This document shows positions 17,675 through 26,386 of a stretch of DNA of 64,000 nt, piece by piece. Under the pieces are notes generated by a model that had not been told where the DNA came from, ran no database searches, and saw only the letters and a program-made list of their open reading frames with translations. The stretch spans positions 102,952-166,951 of the forward strand of contig URBK01000002.1 of assembly GCA_900546065.1 (NCBI GenBank). Direction: 5' to 3'. This DNA is from an uncultured Alistipes sp. Lineage in GTDB: Bacteria; Bacteroidota; Bacteroidia; Bacteroidales; Rikenellaceae. How positions within the stretch are numbered: position 1 is the stretch's first letter; every line of letters begins with the position of its first letter. The translations under genes were made by a program, and so were the position numbers.

Positions 17675-18517
17675 CTAACGCAGGTCGGTGATGGCGAAAA
17701 AGTCCTGATCGCCATAGTCGAGGTTCTCGCCGCCCATACCCCAGATGAAGGTATAGTTGTGTGTGGCGGCCGCGCTGTGTATCGACCACTCGGGCGACAG
17801 GACGGCCTGCTCACCGCGCATCCAGATGTGGCGCGTCTCGTGCGGCTCGCCCATCATGTGGCACACGGCCTGATCTTCCGGAAGCTCGAAGTAGAAGTAC
17901 GCCTCCATACGGCGCGAATGGATATGCGCCGGCATGGTATTCCACACGCTGCCCGGGGCCAGCTCCGTCATACCCATCTGCAAGCGGCACGTCGGCAGCA
18001 CCTGACTTACGATCATCTTGTTGATGTCGCGTTCGTTCGAACCCTCGAGCGACCCCATGTGTGCGACGACGGCATCCTCCTTGGTGATCTTGCGGTCGGG
18101 ATAGTTGCAGTGCGCACATACGGAGTTGAAATAGAACTTGGCGGGCGCTGCCGGATCGATGCTCTCGAAGAGCACCTCGCGGTCGCCCATACCCAGATAG
18201 AGCGCCTCCTTGTATCCCAGACGGTAATCCTCGCCGCCGACACGCACGACGCCCGCGCCGCCGACATTGAAGATACCCATCTCGCGACGTGTCAGGAAAA
18301 AGGGCGCCTTGAGCGGGTCGATCGCCTCGAGACGCAGCGTCTCGGCTACGGGCATGGCCCCGCCCACTATCATGCGGTCATACATCGAATATACCATATT
18401 GACCTCGTCGGTGGCAAAGACCCGCTCGATGAGGAAGTCGCGGCGCAGACGCTCCGTATCGTAGCCCTTGGCGTCGGCCGGATGCGCGGCATAGCGCACT
18501 TCGTAGTTTGTCTTCAT
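17675..18517 (-). CDS. kduI: 5-dehydro-4-deoxy-D-glucuronate isomerase
   Basis: This 280-residue cupin-type isomerase converts 5-keto-4-deoxyuronate (from unsaturated uronates released by polysaccharide lyases) to 3-deoxy-D-glycero-2,5-hexodiulosonate. The diagnostic metal-binding stretch MPAHIHSRRMEAYFYFE is at about 192-208, and the N terminus (YDTERLRRDFLIERVF, VNMVYSMYDRMIVGG) matches the family. Length is normal. It lies between uxaC (39 nt upstream) and kduD. Confidence 0.96.
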   Translation of the reverse strand: MKTNYEVRYAAHPADAKGYDTERLRRDFLIERVFATDEVNMVYSMYDRMIVGGAMPVAETLRLEAIDPLKAPFFLTRREMGIFNVGGAGVVRVGGEDYRLGYKEALYLGMGDREVLFESIDPAAPAKFYFNSVCAHCNYPDRKITKEDAVVAHMGSLEGSNERDINKMIVSQVLPTCRLQMGMTELAPGSVWNTMPAHIHSRRMEAYFYFELPEDQAVCHMMGEPHETRHIWMRGEQAVLSPEWSIHSAAATHNYTFIWGMGGENLDYGDQDFFAITDLR

Positions 18518-18556
18518 ATCCCGGTATTTTAATTACATATTCTATAACGCGCCGCA

Positions 18557-19960
18557 TCAGAATCCGAAGTAGCGCTTGGCATTGTTGTATGCGATGTCCT
18601 CCACCATGCGGCCGAGGAAATCCATCTCGCTCGCAGGCAGCAATCCCGCCTCGACGTCGTTGCCTATGAGGTTGCATAGCGTGCGGCGGAAATATTCATG
18701 CCGCGGGTAGCTCAGGAAACTGCGCGAGTCGGTCAGCATACCCACGAAGCGGCTCAACAGACCCAACAGCGACAGGGCGTTCATCTGACGCTCCATGCCC
18801 TCCTTCTGGTCGAGGAACCACCATCCCGACCCGTACTGTATCTTGCCCGCGATCTCGCCATCCTGAAAGTTTCCGATCATGGTGGCCACCATCTCGTTGT
18901 CGCGCGGGTTGAGGTTGTAGAGTATGGTCTTCGTGAGCTTGCCCTGCGAATCCAGACGGTCGAGGAAGCGCGCCATGTTCTTTGCCAGCGTGAAGTCGCC
19001 GATCGAGTCGAAACCCGTATCGGGTCCTATTGCGGCCATCTTGCGCGAGTTGTTGTTGCGGATGACACCGAAGTGATACTGCTGCGTCCACCCCGTCTCC
19101 CAATCCATGACGGCCATCTCGACGAGCATGGCGCTCTTGTAGCGGCGGCGCTCCTCGTCGGTAAGCATCTCTCCGCCATATACCTTGGCAAATATGGCCT
19201 CTATCTGCTGCGACGTATAGTCCTCGGCGTAGAACTCCTCGATGCCGTGGTCGCTCAGGCGGCAGCCGACACTCTCGAAGAAGCGGTGACGCACGCGCAG
19301 GGCATCCACGAGCGTGGCGAACGAACGTATCTCGACACCCGACACCTCGGCCAGACGGTCGATATATGCACGGAACGCCGCCGGGTTCTCCACGGCCATG
19401 GCCTTGTCGGGACGCCACGCCGGCAGCACGCGGCAGCCGAACGACTCCTCGCGGCAGCGCAGATGGTGTTCGAGCGAGTCGACGGGATCATCCGTAGTGC
19501 ATACCACCTCCACGTTATAACGCCGCAACAACCCACGCGCCGAATATTCGGGCTGCGCCAGCAGGGCATTGCAACGGTCGTATATCGAACGCGCTGTGGT
19601 GGGACTCAACAGCTCCTCTACGCCGAAGGCGGTCTTGAGTTCGAGATGCGTCCAGTGATACAACGGGTTGCGCATGGTATAGGGTACCGTCTCGGCCCAC
19701 TTCTCGAAACGCTCCCAATCCGAAGCGTCACCCGTACAGTAACGCTCCGCCACGCCGTTCGTACGCATGGCGCGCCACTTGTAGTGGTCGCCGTCGAGCC
19801 ATATCTCCGTAAGGCTGCGGAAACGGTGATCCTCGGCTATGTAGCGCGGGTCGAGATGGCAATGGTAATCTATGATCGGCATCTTGGCCGCATGGTCGTG
19901 ATAGAGGCGGCATGCCGTCTCGGTCTGCAACAGGAAGTTCTCGTCGTTGAATTTTTTCAT
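18557..19960 (-). CDS. uxaC: Glucuronate/galacturonate isomerase
   Basis: The 467-residue product isomerises D-glucuronate to D-fructuronate and D-galacturonate to D-tagaturonate in the cytoplasm. It has the metal-binding PIIDYHCHLDPRYIAED stretch near residue 28, GVEEL and VCTTDDPVDSLEHH in the barrel, and a C-terminal SRSFLSYPRHEYFRRTLCNL segment. The open frame extends further upstream, but the ATG at 19958-19960 (MKKFNDENFLL) fits the family, and a promoter box lies just upstream. It is the first gene of the operon. The next steps from fructuronate (uxuB/uxuA) are not in this window. Confidence 0.96.
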   Translation of the reverse strand: MKKFNDENFLLQTETACRLYHDHAAKMPIIDYHCHLDPRYIAEDHRFRSLTEIWLDGDHYKWRAMRTNGVAERYCTGDASDWERFEKWAETVPYTMRNPLYHWTHLELKTAFGVEELLSPTTARSIYDRCNALLAQPEYSARGLLRRYNVEVVCTTDDPVDSLEHHLRCREESFGCRVLPAWRPDKAMAVENPAAFRAYIDRLAEVSGVEIRSFATLVDALRVRHRFFESVGCRLSDHGIEEFYAEDYTSQQIEAIFAKVYGGEMLTDEERRRYKSAMLVEMAVMDWETGWTQQYHFGVIRNNNSRKMAAIGPDTGFDSIGDFTLAKNMARFLDRLDSQGKLTKTILYNLNPRDNEMVATMIGNFQDGEIAGKIQYGSGWWFLDQKEGMERQMNALSLLGLLSRFVGMLTDSRSFLSYPRHEYFRRTLCNLIGNDVEAGLLPASEMDFLGRMVEDIAYNNAKRYFGF

Positions 19961-20013
19961 AATTTCAGGCACACAGGTTAGTAAACGGTGCCACGCATGG
20001 CGGCACACGTGAG

Positions 20014-20021
20014 CAAAGATA
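20014..20021 (-). promoter_or_regulatory. -7 box of the uxaC operon
   Basis: The minus strand reads TATCTTTG, a full match to the Bacteroidetes -7 element, 54 nt upstream of uxaC. A TTTG at 20036-20039 is too close (14 nt) to be a normal -33 box. The rest of the 19961-20296 gap holds only this and the divergent promoter for the DUF3127 gene. Confidence 0.55.
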
Positions 20022-20238
20022 CGAAAACTAACACGCAAAGCCAATATCCTAACGGGCTTTTTGCTATGCGGCAAGCGATCTAATACTCTTTTAACCTTCC
20101 GCCCTGCATCTTTTTCATCGTTTATTGCAACCGCGGGCGGGAAACACTCATATCTATTCGGTCGATCCACGCCTTTGCGTATATCTTGGATATAATAATG
20201 CGCCTCGGCCGGACAAATTCAGAAAACTGCATTTTCGA

Positions 20239-20270
20239 TTTGCATCTGCTCCCGGCTTTCACTATATTTG
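20239..20270 (+). promoter_or_regulatory. Promoter of the DUF3127 gene
   Basis: TTTG (20239-20242), a 20-nt spacer and TATATTTG (20263-20270) form a textbook Bacteroidetes promoter, 26 nt upstream of the ATG. Confidence 0.8.
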
Positions 20271-20296
20271 CATACAAATCGTAAAATTATCACATT

Positions 20297-20665
20297 ATGG
20301 AGTTCGAAGGAGTAGTATACAAGATATTGCCCCCGACCAAAGGGGTCTCGGCACGCGGCGAATGGCAGCGTCAGGAGGTGATATTCGAGATGCCGCAGGA
20401 GTTCTCGCGCAAGGTGTGCGTGACATTCTTCAACAAGGAGTCGGAGGTAGCCCGTCTGAAGGAGGGCGCCGCATATACCGTCTCTGTCAACATCGAGTCG
20501 CGCGAATACAACGGCCGCTGGTACACCGACGTGCGTGCATGGCGCGTACAGCCCAAACAAGAGGCCGCACCGGCACCGGCACCGACACCCGAAATGCCGC
20601 CTCTGGGCGACGAACCCTCATACCCGGCATCTGCCTCGACTGATGTAGACGACCTGCCCTTCTGA
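20297..20665 (+). CDS. DUF3127 protein with SSB-like acidic tail
   Basis: The 122-residue product opens MEFEGVVYKILPPTKGVSARGEWQRQ and has an OB-like pattern typical of DUF3127 (about 1-85; VIFEMPQEFSRKVCVTFFN, NIESREYNGRWYTDVRAWRV). A Pro/Ala-rich linker (about 88-105) leads to an acidic end, DVDDLPF. That C-terminal tip closely resembles the protein-binding tip of single-stranded DNA-binding protein (usually DDDIPF). The family is of unknown function; the fold and tail suggest a nucleic-acid-associated role, which is inference. Monocistronic, with a strong promoter and terminator. Confidence 0.85.
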   Translation: MEFEGVVYKILPPTKGVSARGEWQRQEVIFEMPQEFSRKVCVTFFNKESEVARLKEGAAYTVSVNIESREYNGRWYTDVRAWRVQPKQEAAPAPAPTPEMPPLGDEPSYPASASTDVDDLPF

Positions 20666-20776
20666 CGCCATCCGTCGGTACGGACGGAACAAGGCATACG
20701 GGAGAGTATATAATCTCACGGGAGCAATCTTATCAAGATGACAGACACTGTCCCGGCCAGAGTATCGGATACAATA

Positions 20777-20820
20777 CGACAGCGGAGATCCAATTGGAAA
20801 AGGATCTCCGCTGTCGTTTT
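20777..20820 (+). terminator. Intrinsic terminator of the DUF3127 gene
   Basis: A perfect 15-bp stem (20777-20791 and 20802-20816) with a 10-nt loop is followed by TTTT. It is also suitably placed between convergent genes to act on the minus strand. Confidence 0.85.
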
Positions 20821-20839
20821 GTCTGAGCAGTGCGTAATG

Positions 20840-22015
20840 TCAACGTTTTACTGACAGTTCATGACGGTGTATCACCTTACCCGCGGCGTCCACCACGTCA
20901 ATGGCGATACGTGACCGTGTTACCTCCACATCGAGACGGTCGTTGTTCGAGTTGACAAGGATCGGGAAATCATTTCCGCGCTCGCCCCGCTCGATGAAGT
21001 CATACAGATGCAGGTGGCCGCACAACATCACATCCACACCCGCCTCGTTCAGCAGAGGCACGAAAAGACGCATGATCTCACGGCTGCCATGCCAGCCGTC
21101 ACTCTCGGGAGGCACGTGCAGGAAGACTATACGCACGGCCGCCGAACGGAACTCATCACTCTGCAACGTCTGCCGCAGCCACTCGGCCTCCCGCTCGCGG
21201 TGGGCGTCGTATGCTGCCAGACCGCCGTACTCGATGTCGCTGTCGGGTTTGTCCTCGCCGCAGTCGAGCACCAGAAATGCCGCAGGACCCTCACGGAACA
21301 TATAATAGGGCTTGCCCGTAGTTGTCGGGAACAGATTCATGAACTCGACCGATGCGGCACCGCGCGTCTCGTGGTTGCCGCGCACCACGACTATGGGCGT
21401 ATCCGTAGCGAAAAGCTCCACCGACCGTCCCAGATAGTCCTTCTGCAACTGCTCCATCGAGCTCATGAGGCTCGACATGTCGCCGTTGAAGGCTACGAAA
21501 TCGACCTCACGCTTTGTCGCGTCCGCCGTCAGAGCCCGCAGGATAGAGTCGCGGCCGTGTATGTCGTTCACAACGGTAAAGCGGCACTTGTCGGCCGCCG
21601 TGTCGAACGTACGTACACGGTACGGCTCGCGTGAATAGACATTGCTTGCAGTGGTACGTCCCAGAACGGGTATCGCCCCGCTGTCGTCGACACCCTGCTG
21701 ATATATGCGGTAACGGTATGCCGTCCCGGGTTTGAGGCCCTCGATACGCACACTGTGCAACGTCGAGACCACATGCCGGCCCAACAGATCCTCATAATAC
21801 CGCGGGCGCTCCTCCGCATAGAACGACGTGCCGTCATCGGGGGCCGTCTCGACCCACCCTATCGACCTCTCGGTCGACATCCATACGACGGTAAAGCCGT
21901 CGTCGGTCATGCCCACGACCCACGGGCCGCATGCGGTAGATGCCGTCGGCACCTGCGCCGCAGCCGCCACTGCCGCCAGCACAAGCGGCACAAGCATTGC
22001 AAAAAATCTCTTCAT
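20840..22015 (-). CDS. Secreted metallophosphoesterase with Fn3-like N terminus
   Basis: The 391-residue product has a signal peptide (about 1-20, ending AAAAQ). An N-terminal beta-sandwich like that of purple acid phosphatases follows (about 25-115, VVWMSTERSIGWVE, IEGLKPGTAYRYRIYQQG). The calcineurin-type phosphoesterase domain (about 140-375) shows its metal motifs: NDIHGRD, FNGDMSS, VRGNHETRG and CGHLHLY. The substrate is unknown; it probably acts on phosphomonoesters or diesters in the periplasm. Confidence 0.88.
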   Translation of the reverse strand: MKRFFAMLVPLVLAAVAAAAQVPTASTACGPWVVGMTDDGFTVVWMSTERSIGWVETAPDDGTSFYAEERPRYYEDLLGRHVVSTLHSVRIEGLKPGTAYRYRIYQQGVDDSGAIPVLGRTTASNVYSREPYRVRTFDTAADKCRFTVVNDIHGRDSILRALTADATKREVDFVAFNGDMSSLMSSMEQLQKDYLGRSVELFATDTPIVVVRGNHETRGAASVEFMNLFPTTTGKPYYMFREGPAAFLVLDCGEDKPDSDIEYGGLAAYDAHREREAEWLRQTLQSDEFRSAAVRIVFLHVPPESDGWHGSREIMRLFVPLLNEAGVDVMLCGHLHLYDFIERGERGNDFPILVNSNNDRLDVEVTRSRIAIDVVDAAGKVIHRHELSVKR

Positions 22016-22136
22016 ATCAAGGTTTTGTAAGGTTAGTCAGCCGTCTCCGAATAGACGGGTTAGGCGAATACCCGCCTGCATGTTAAGCACATACACGCCA
22101 TCTTGTCAAGCGCATACCCGCCCACATGCCGCCATG

Positions 22137-22310
22137 TTACTTATCCTCGGGCGCCGCCTGCGCCTCGGCCGGAGATGCTACCCCGGCGTTCTCCACGTTT
22201 CCGGCACCGGCCGGTATGAGACTGCGGTATGAACCGTGTCCCAATACGGTGAATACGATCACCGCCAATACGCACAGTGCGAACACCGCACCTATGATTC
22301 TCTTTATCAT
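22137..22310 (-). CDS. Small single-span membrane protein (57 aa)
   Basis: The frame starts MIKRIIGAVFALCVLAVIVF and has one membrane helix (about 5-24). A short extracytoplasmic tail rich in Ala, Gly and Glu ends AAPEDK. It begins 15 nt after the stop of the S41 protease gene in the same direction, so it is probably co-transcribed with it. Codon use fits the genome (ATA for Ile, GAG, GCC). I do not recognise the family. The tail could interact with or be trimmed by the protease, but that is only a suggestion from position. Confidence 0.6.
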   Translation of the reverse strand: MIKRIIGAVFALCVLAVIVFTVLGHGSYRSLIPAGAGNVENAGVASPAEAQAAPEDK

Positions 22311-22325
22311 GGTCGCAATATCATT

Positions 22326-24041
22326 TTATTTTGCCTCTTCGGGCTCTGGCCCTGCCCCGCTAACCGTCCTGCCGCTCTCGCGCTCCGGAACCACGGGGGC
22401 CTCGCCGCTTGCGGGATGCTCCTCAAGCCACTCGATCGTGCGGCTCACGACGTTGTCGATAGGGAATATGTTGTAATAGAATCCGTCCGACTCAAGCGGC
22501 GTGTTGCGTCCGATGTATGCGCGCAGCTGCGCCTCCATCACCTTGCGCGAACGGGCTATGTCGCGCGCGACGGGTGCCACGCCCTGCGCCGCGGCGTAAC
22601 GCACGAAGTCGTCGAAGAGACTCTTGTCGCTGTCGAGCAGCGCCGTCAGCTCGGGAATCGTATGCACGGCATTCAACGCGTCGCGATGGCGGTCGGCATA
22701 GTCGAGCGTGTAACGATAGAGTATGTTGCGGCCCGAGACCTCCATATAGTACGGCGTGAGGTCGGTCGTATCCATCGGGATGAATATGTCGGGCATGATG
22801 CCTCCGCCGCCATATACGACCTTGCCCTTCGGCGTGACGAAACGCAGCGAGTCGGCGAAATGTATGCTGTCGGCCGAGAAGAATTCGTTGTTGCGGTAGC
22901 GGCGCACGATATCCATCTCGTAGTCATACTCGTCGCCGTTGACATAGGGTTTCTGTATCGAGCGGCCCGTCGGGGTGTAGTACCGCGCCACCGTAAGACG
23001 CAGGGCCGAGCCGTCAGAGTACGGTATCTGGTGCTGCACAAGGCCCTTGCCGAACGAACGGCGGCCGACGATGGTGCCGCGGTCGTTGTCCTGCACCGCA
23101 CCCGCCAGAATCTCGCTCGACGAGGCGCTCCCCTCGTCTATGAGCACCGCCAGCGCAATGTCGGTAGCCGTACCGCGCCCGTCGCTGAACTCCTTTATCT
23201 GGTGTTTGTTGCGATCCTCCGTATATACGATCAGCTCACCTTCGGGAAGGAATTCGTTGGCGATGAGTATCGCCTGATCCATATACCCGCCCGAATTGCC
23301 GCGAAGGTCGAATATGAGTTTGGTCATACCCTCGCCGCGCAGACGCTGCAGAGCCTCCATAAGCTCCGTATGCGACGTGCGGGCAAACTGCGACAGGCGG
23401 ATGAAGGCTATGTCGGGTGTCACCATGAAGGCCGACTCGATACTCTTTATTGGGATGGCGTCGCGCACGACCGTCACGTCAACCAGATCCTCTATGCCGC
23501 GCCGCTCGAGCGAGAGCTTCACCTCCGTGCCGCGGGGGCCGCGCAGACGCTTGACTATGTCGTCCTGCGCCATCTTCACGCCCGACACCAGCGTGTCGTT
23601 AACCTTGATTATGCGGTCACCCGCCGCAAGGCCCGCCTTGGCGCTCGGGCCGTTGGGGATGACGCTCAACACCAATACCGTATCGGTCGCGGCGTTGAAC
23701 GAGACGCCTATGCCGTCGAACTCGCCCTCCAGAGGCTCGTTCACGGCCTGCATCTGCCGTGCGGGTATATATACCGAGTGAGGGTCGAGCTCCTGCATCA
23801 TGAGCGGTATGACCAGCTCCGAAAGCGAATCCATCGAGATCGAATCGACGAACTGGTGCTCGATCAGGGCACACGTCTGCATGATCTTGTTTGTGGTTTG
23901 CAGGCCGCTGCGGCTCAGCAGCGTCCGCAGCTGCGACTCGGCACGGTTGCGGCCCACAAACTGGCCGAACAGTATGCCGAGGACGATACCTGCCGCAAGG
24001 ATAAGCGGGAAGAGTATCGTATGTTTCGAGTTTCTATACAT
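22326..24041 (-). CDS. S41 family C-terminal processing peptidase
   Basis: The 571-residue product has an N-terminal membrane anchor (about 9-27). A PDZ domain (about 90-175, DGIGVSFNAATDTVLVLSVI, AGLAAGDRIIKVND) and the S41 protease core (about 190-360) follow. The catalytic Ser lies in EGSASSSEILAGA (about residue 307) and the catalytic Lys in SFGKGLVQ (about 331); SGGYMDQAILIANEFL is also typical. A C-terminal region (about 400-571) is of unclear role. Such proteases trim periplasmic or outer-membrane proteins. Confidence 0.93.
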   Translation of the reverse strand: MYRNSKHTILFPLILAAGIVLGILFGQFVGRNRAESQLRTLLSRSGLQTTNKIMQTCALIEHQFVDSISMDSLSELVIPLMMQELDPHSVYIPARQMQAVNEPLEGEFDGIGVSFNAATDTVLVLSVIPNGPSAKAGLAAGDRIIKVNDTLVSGVKMAQDDIVKRLRGPRGTEVKLSLERRGIEDLVDVTVVRDAIPIKSIESAFMVTPDIAFIRLSQFARTSHTELMEALQRLRGEGMTKLIFDLRGNSGGYMDQAILIANEFLPEGELIVYTEDRNKHQIKEFSDGRGTATDIALAVLIDEGSASSSEILAGAVQDNDRGTIVGRRSFGKGLVQHQIPYSDGSALRLTVARYYTPTGRSIQKPYVNGDEYDYEMDIVRRYRNNEFFSADSIHFADSLRFVTPKGKVVYGGGGIMPDIFIPMDTTDLTPYYMEVSGRNILYRYTLDYADRHRDALNAVHTIPELTALLDSDKSLFDDFVRYAAAQGVAPVARDIARSRKVMEAQLRAYIGRNTPLESDGFYYNIFPIDNVVSRTIEWLEEHPASGEAPVVPERESGRTVSGAGPEPEEAK

Positions 24042-24156
24042 CTTGCTTTCAAAAAATATGTCTTGTCGTCCGTATGCCGCAGCAAAATACGTGCGGCGGC
24101 ATCACCGCCGCAACTCTTTGTGCCACGTCATGAACCGAGGTATGCGCCCCGTACGG

Positions 24157-25347
24157 CTACCAGCGCAGGAAGCTGAACGAAGGTTTGTTCTTGAACGAAT
24201 AGCTTATGCCGAACGACAGTGTCGAATACATCTGCAGGGCGGTATTCTGCGCCTTGTCGTAGTTGAGCTGCACGTATATCTTCGTCTCGAGGAACTTTGT
24301 CGCCTTGATGGTGAAGGTGTTGCACCACTGCACCGTGGGATCCAGCGCCACGATGTTGGGCACCGACGGCGGCTCCTGACCCTCGGGCGAGCCGGCGTTG
24401 ACCCACTTCTCATGCTCCGTCAGGTAATTCTTGTAAGCTCGGATCTTGTCCGCACGCCCCACGTTGGTCATCCAGCCGTAGTAGGCATAGACCGAGGTCT
24501 CGTACCGCAGCCAGTTGTTCTTGCCCCAATAGCGGTCGAAGGTGATGTTGATAGACGAACCGCCCGAGAAGAGCATGTGTTTGTCGATATCGACACCGAA
24601 ATACGACGTGGCGTTCTGTGCTTCGTAATATTTCTTCACCTTGTTGCTGAAGACCAGCGTTCCGTTGGTCGAGAGGGGGTTGAGCGAGAGCTTGATGGGG
24701 AACTTGCCGTTGGGCGAGGTATAGGTCATACCGATCGAGACATCGAGGTAGCCCGGGGCCATGAGTCCCGTCACCACGTCGTCGCTCGTCTGCTCGGTAC
24801 GCGACTTGTAGCTGTTGAGGAACTGGCTGCGCAGCGATATGTTGGCACTGTATGCCCAGCTGGAACTGATGCGGCGCTCGGGCAGCGTCGAGATCGAGAA
24901 GTTATCTATATTCTTGAACCATATACCTTTTCGCACGCCCTCCTCGACGTCGACCCTCACACGGTTGTATCCCAGATTGGCGCTGGCGGTGGTGGTCAGA
25001 CGGAAAGGTTCGTTGTTGTAGACGTGCTTGAGGTTCATCGAGCCGCTTATCGAGAAGGTGTTGTCACCGCCTCGCGAGTTGGTCCACGGGTCGTTGTACG
25101 AGGTCATCGCGCCCGAGAGGCCCAGACGTATCTCTATTTCGTTATGTTCCTTCCGTATGCGTTGGCGTTCGGCGCGGGCGCGGGCGGCATTGTAATACTC
25201 GGTGCTGGCGTCGATACCCTTCATCTTCTCCTCGAACTTCACCTCCTCGCGCGTGGTTTTCGTATCGTTCTCCACCGTGAACTGCGCCATGGCGCCGCTT
25301 GCCGACAGCACGGCCGCGAGGGTCAACAAAATCGAAAATCTGCACAT
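24157..25347 (-). CDS. DUF3078 family outer-membrane-type protein
   Basis: The 396-residue product has a signal peptide (about 1-21, SASGAMAQ). A short charged helical stretch ([20 protein letters not shown]) precedes a beta-rich chain typical of DUF3078 ([40 protein letters not shown]). It ends [13 protein letters not shown], with a C-terminal aromatic residue as in barrel proteins. The function of the family is unknown. It is divergent from nfo. Confidence 0.8.
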   Translation of the reverse strand: MCRFSILLTLAAVLSASGAMAQFTVENDTKTTREEVKFEEKMKGIDASTEYYNAARARAERQRIRKEHNEIEIRLGLSGAMTSYNDPWTNSRGGDNTFSISGSMNLKHVYNNEPFRLTTTASANLGYNRVRVDVEEGVRKGIWFKNIDNFSISTLPERRISSSWAYSANISLRSQFLNSYKSRTEQTSDDVVTGLMAPGYLDVSIGMTYTSPNGKFPIKLSLNPLSTNGTLVFSNKVKKYYEAQNATSYFGVDIDKHMLFSGGSSINITFDRYWGKNNWLRYETSVYAYYGWMTNVGRADKIRAYKNYLTEHEKWVNAGSPEGQEPPSVPNIVALDPTVQWCNTFTIKATKFLETKIYVQLNYDKAQNTALQMYSTLSFGISYSFKNKPSFSFLRW

Positions 25348-25398
25348 ATCCGTCTCATTTACCGTACCGACCCTTGCGGGCAGGACGCATTATGGGAA

Positions 25399-25434
25399 CA
25401 AAGTTACTATTTTTCACAATATTTGTTACATTTG
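25399..25434. promoter_or_regulatory. Divergent -7 boxes for the DUF3078 gene and nfo
   Basis: The minus strand carries TAACTTTG at 25399-25406 (for the DUF3078 gene) and the plus strand TACATTTG at 25427-25434 (for nfo, 22 nt before its ATG). Both match TAnnTTTG exactly. Neither has a perfect -33 TTTG. Confidence 0.6.
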
Positions 25435-25456
25435 CAGAGGTAAAATTACTTCCGTC

Positions 25457-26308
25457 ATGAAATACATAGGCGCACACGTCAGCGCCGCGGGCGGTGTGGA
25501 GAACGCCCCGCGCAACGCACACGACATCGGAGCCACGGCTTTCGCACTCTTCACCAAGAACCAGCGTCAGTGGGCCGCCCCGCCCCTCACCGACGCGCAG
25601 ATCGAACGTTTCAAGCAGGCGTGCGCCGAGTACGGCTACACGCCGCAGCAGATATTGCCCCACGACAGCTATCTGATCAACCTCGGACACCCGACGGACG
25701 AGGGGCTCGCCAAGTCGCGCGCCTCGTTCCTGCACGAGATGCAGCGGTGCGAGGCTCTGGGGCTCGACCGCCTCAACTTCCACCCGGGCAGCCACCTGAA
25801 GGCCATCTCGGAGGAGGAGTGCCTGCGCCGCATCGCCGAGTCTATAAACATCGCCCTCGAGCAGACGCACGGCGTCACGGCCGTCATCGAGAACACCGCC
25901 GGCCAAGGCTCCAATCTCGGATATGACTTCGCCCATCTGGCGCGCATCATAGACCTCGTGGAGGACAAGTCGCGCGTAGGCGTATGTATAGACACCTGCC
26001 ACGCCTTCGCCGCAGGTTATGACCTTACGACCGACGAGGCGTGCGAGCAGACCTTCGCCGACTTCGACCGCACTGTCGGCTTCCGATACCTTCGGGGCAT
26101 GCACCTCAACGACGCCATGAAGGACGTGGGCAGCCACGTCGACCGCCACTCTCCCCTCGGCGAGGGCAAGCTGGGCATCACGGTCTTCCGCTACATCGCC
26201 GCCGACGCCCGCTTCGACGGCATACCTCTCATCCTCGAGACCCCCGACGAGGCCCGCTGGCCCGAGGAGATAGCCCTTCTGAAGAGCTTCGCCGAAGAGG
26301 GAAAATAG
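25457..26308 (+). CDS. nfo: Deoxyribonuclease IV (endonuclease IV)
   Basis: The 283-residue product is an AP endonuclease that cuts 5' to abasic sites in base excision repair. It begins [18 protein letters not shown] and has zinc-binding segments [59 protein letters not shown] and LILETPDE. The frame is open further upstream, but the ATG at 25457 matches the family N terminus and lies just after the promoter box. Confidence 0.97.
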   Translation: MKYIGAHVSAAGGVENAPRNAHDIGATAFALFTKNQRQWAAPPLTDAQIERFKQACAEYGYTPQQILPHDSYLINLGHPTDEGLAKSRASFLHEMQRCEALGLDRLNFHPGSHLKAISEEECLRRIAESINIALEQTHGVTAVIENTAGQGSNLGYDFAHLARIIDLVEDKSRVGVCIDTCHAFAAGYDLTTDEACEQTFADFDRTVGFRYLRGMHLNDAMKDVGSHVDRHSPLGEGKLGITVFRYIAADARFDGIPLILETPDEARWPEEIALLKSFAEEGK

Positions 26309-26325
26309 AAACTGTACATAAAACA

Positions 26326-26374
26326 GTTCGGCCGCAGATCAACTCTGAAAATGATCTGCGGCCGAACGTTTTTT
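26326..26374. terminator. Convergent terminator after nfo
   Basis: A perfect 16-bp stem (26326-26341 and 26352-26367) with a 10-nt loop is followed by GTTTTTT on the plus strand. On the minus strand the stem is followed by TGTTTTA, so it can serve both nfo and the CPBP gene. Confidence 0.88.
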
Positions 26375-26386
26375 ACAGACTATATA

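Noticed and set aside
22236..24176. Long plus-strand frame (646 codons) opposite the S41 protease
   Set aside because: Its composition (Arg/His-rich, no domain) is that of a shadow frame; the minus-strand protease has all catalytic motifs.
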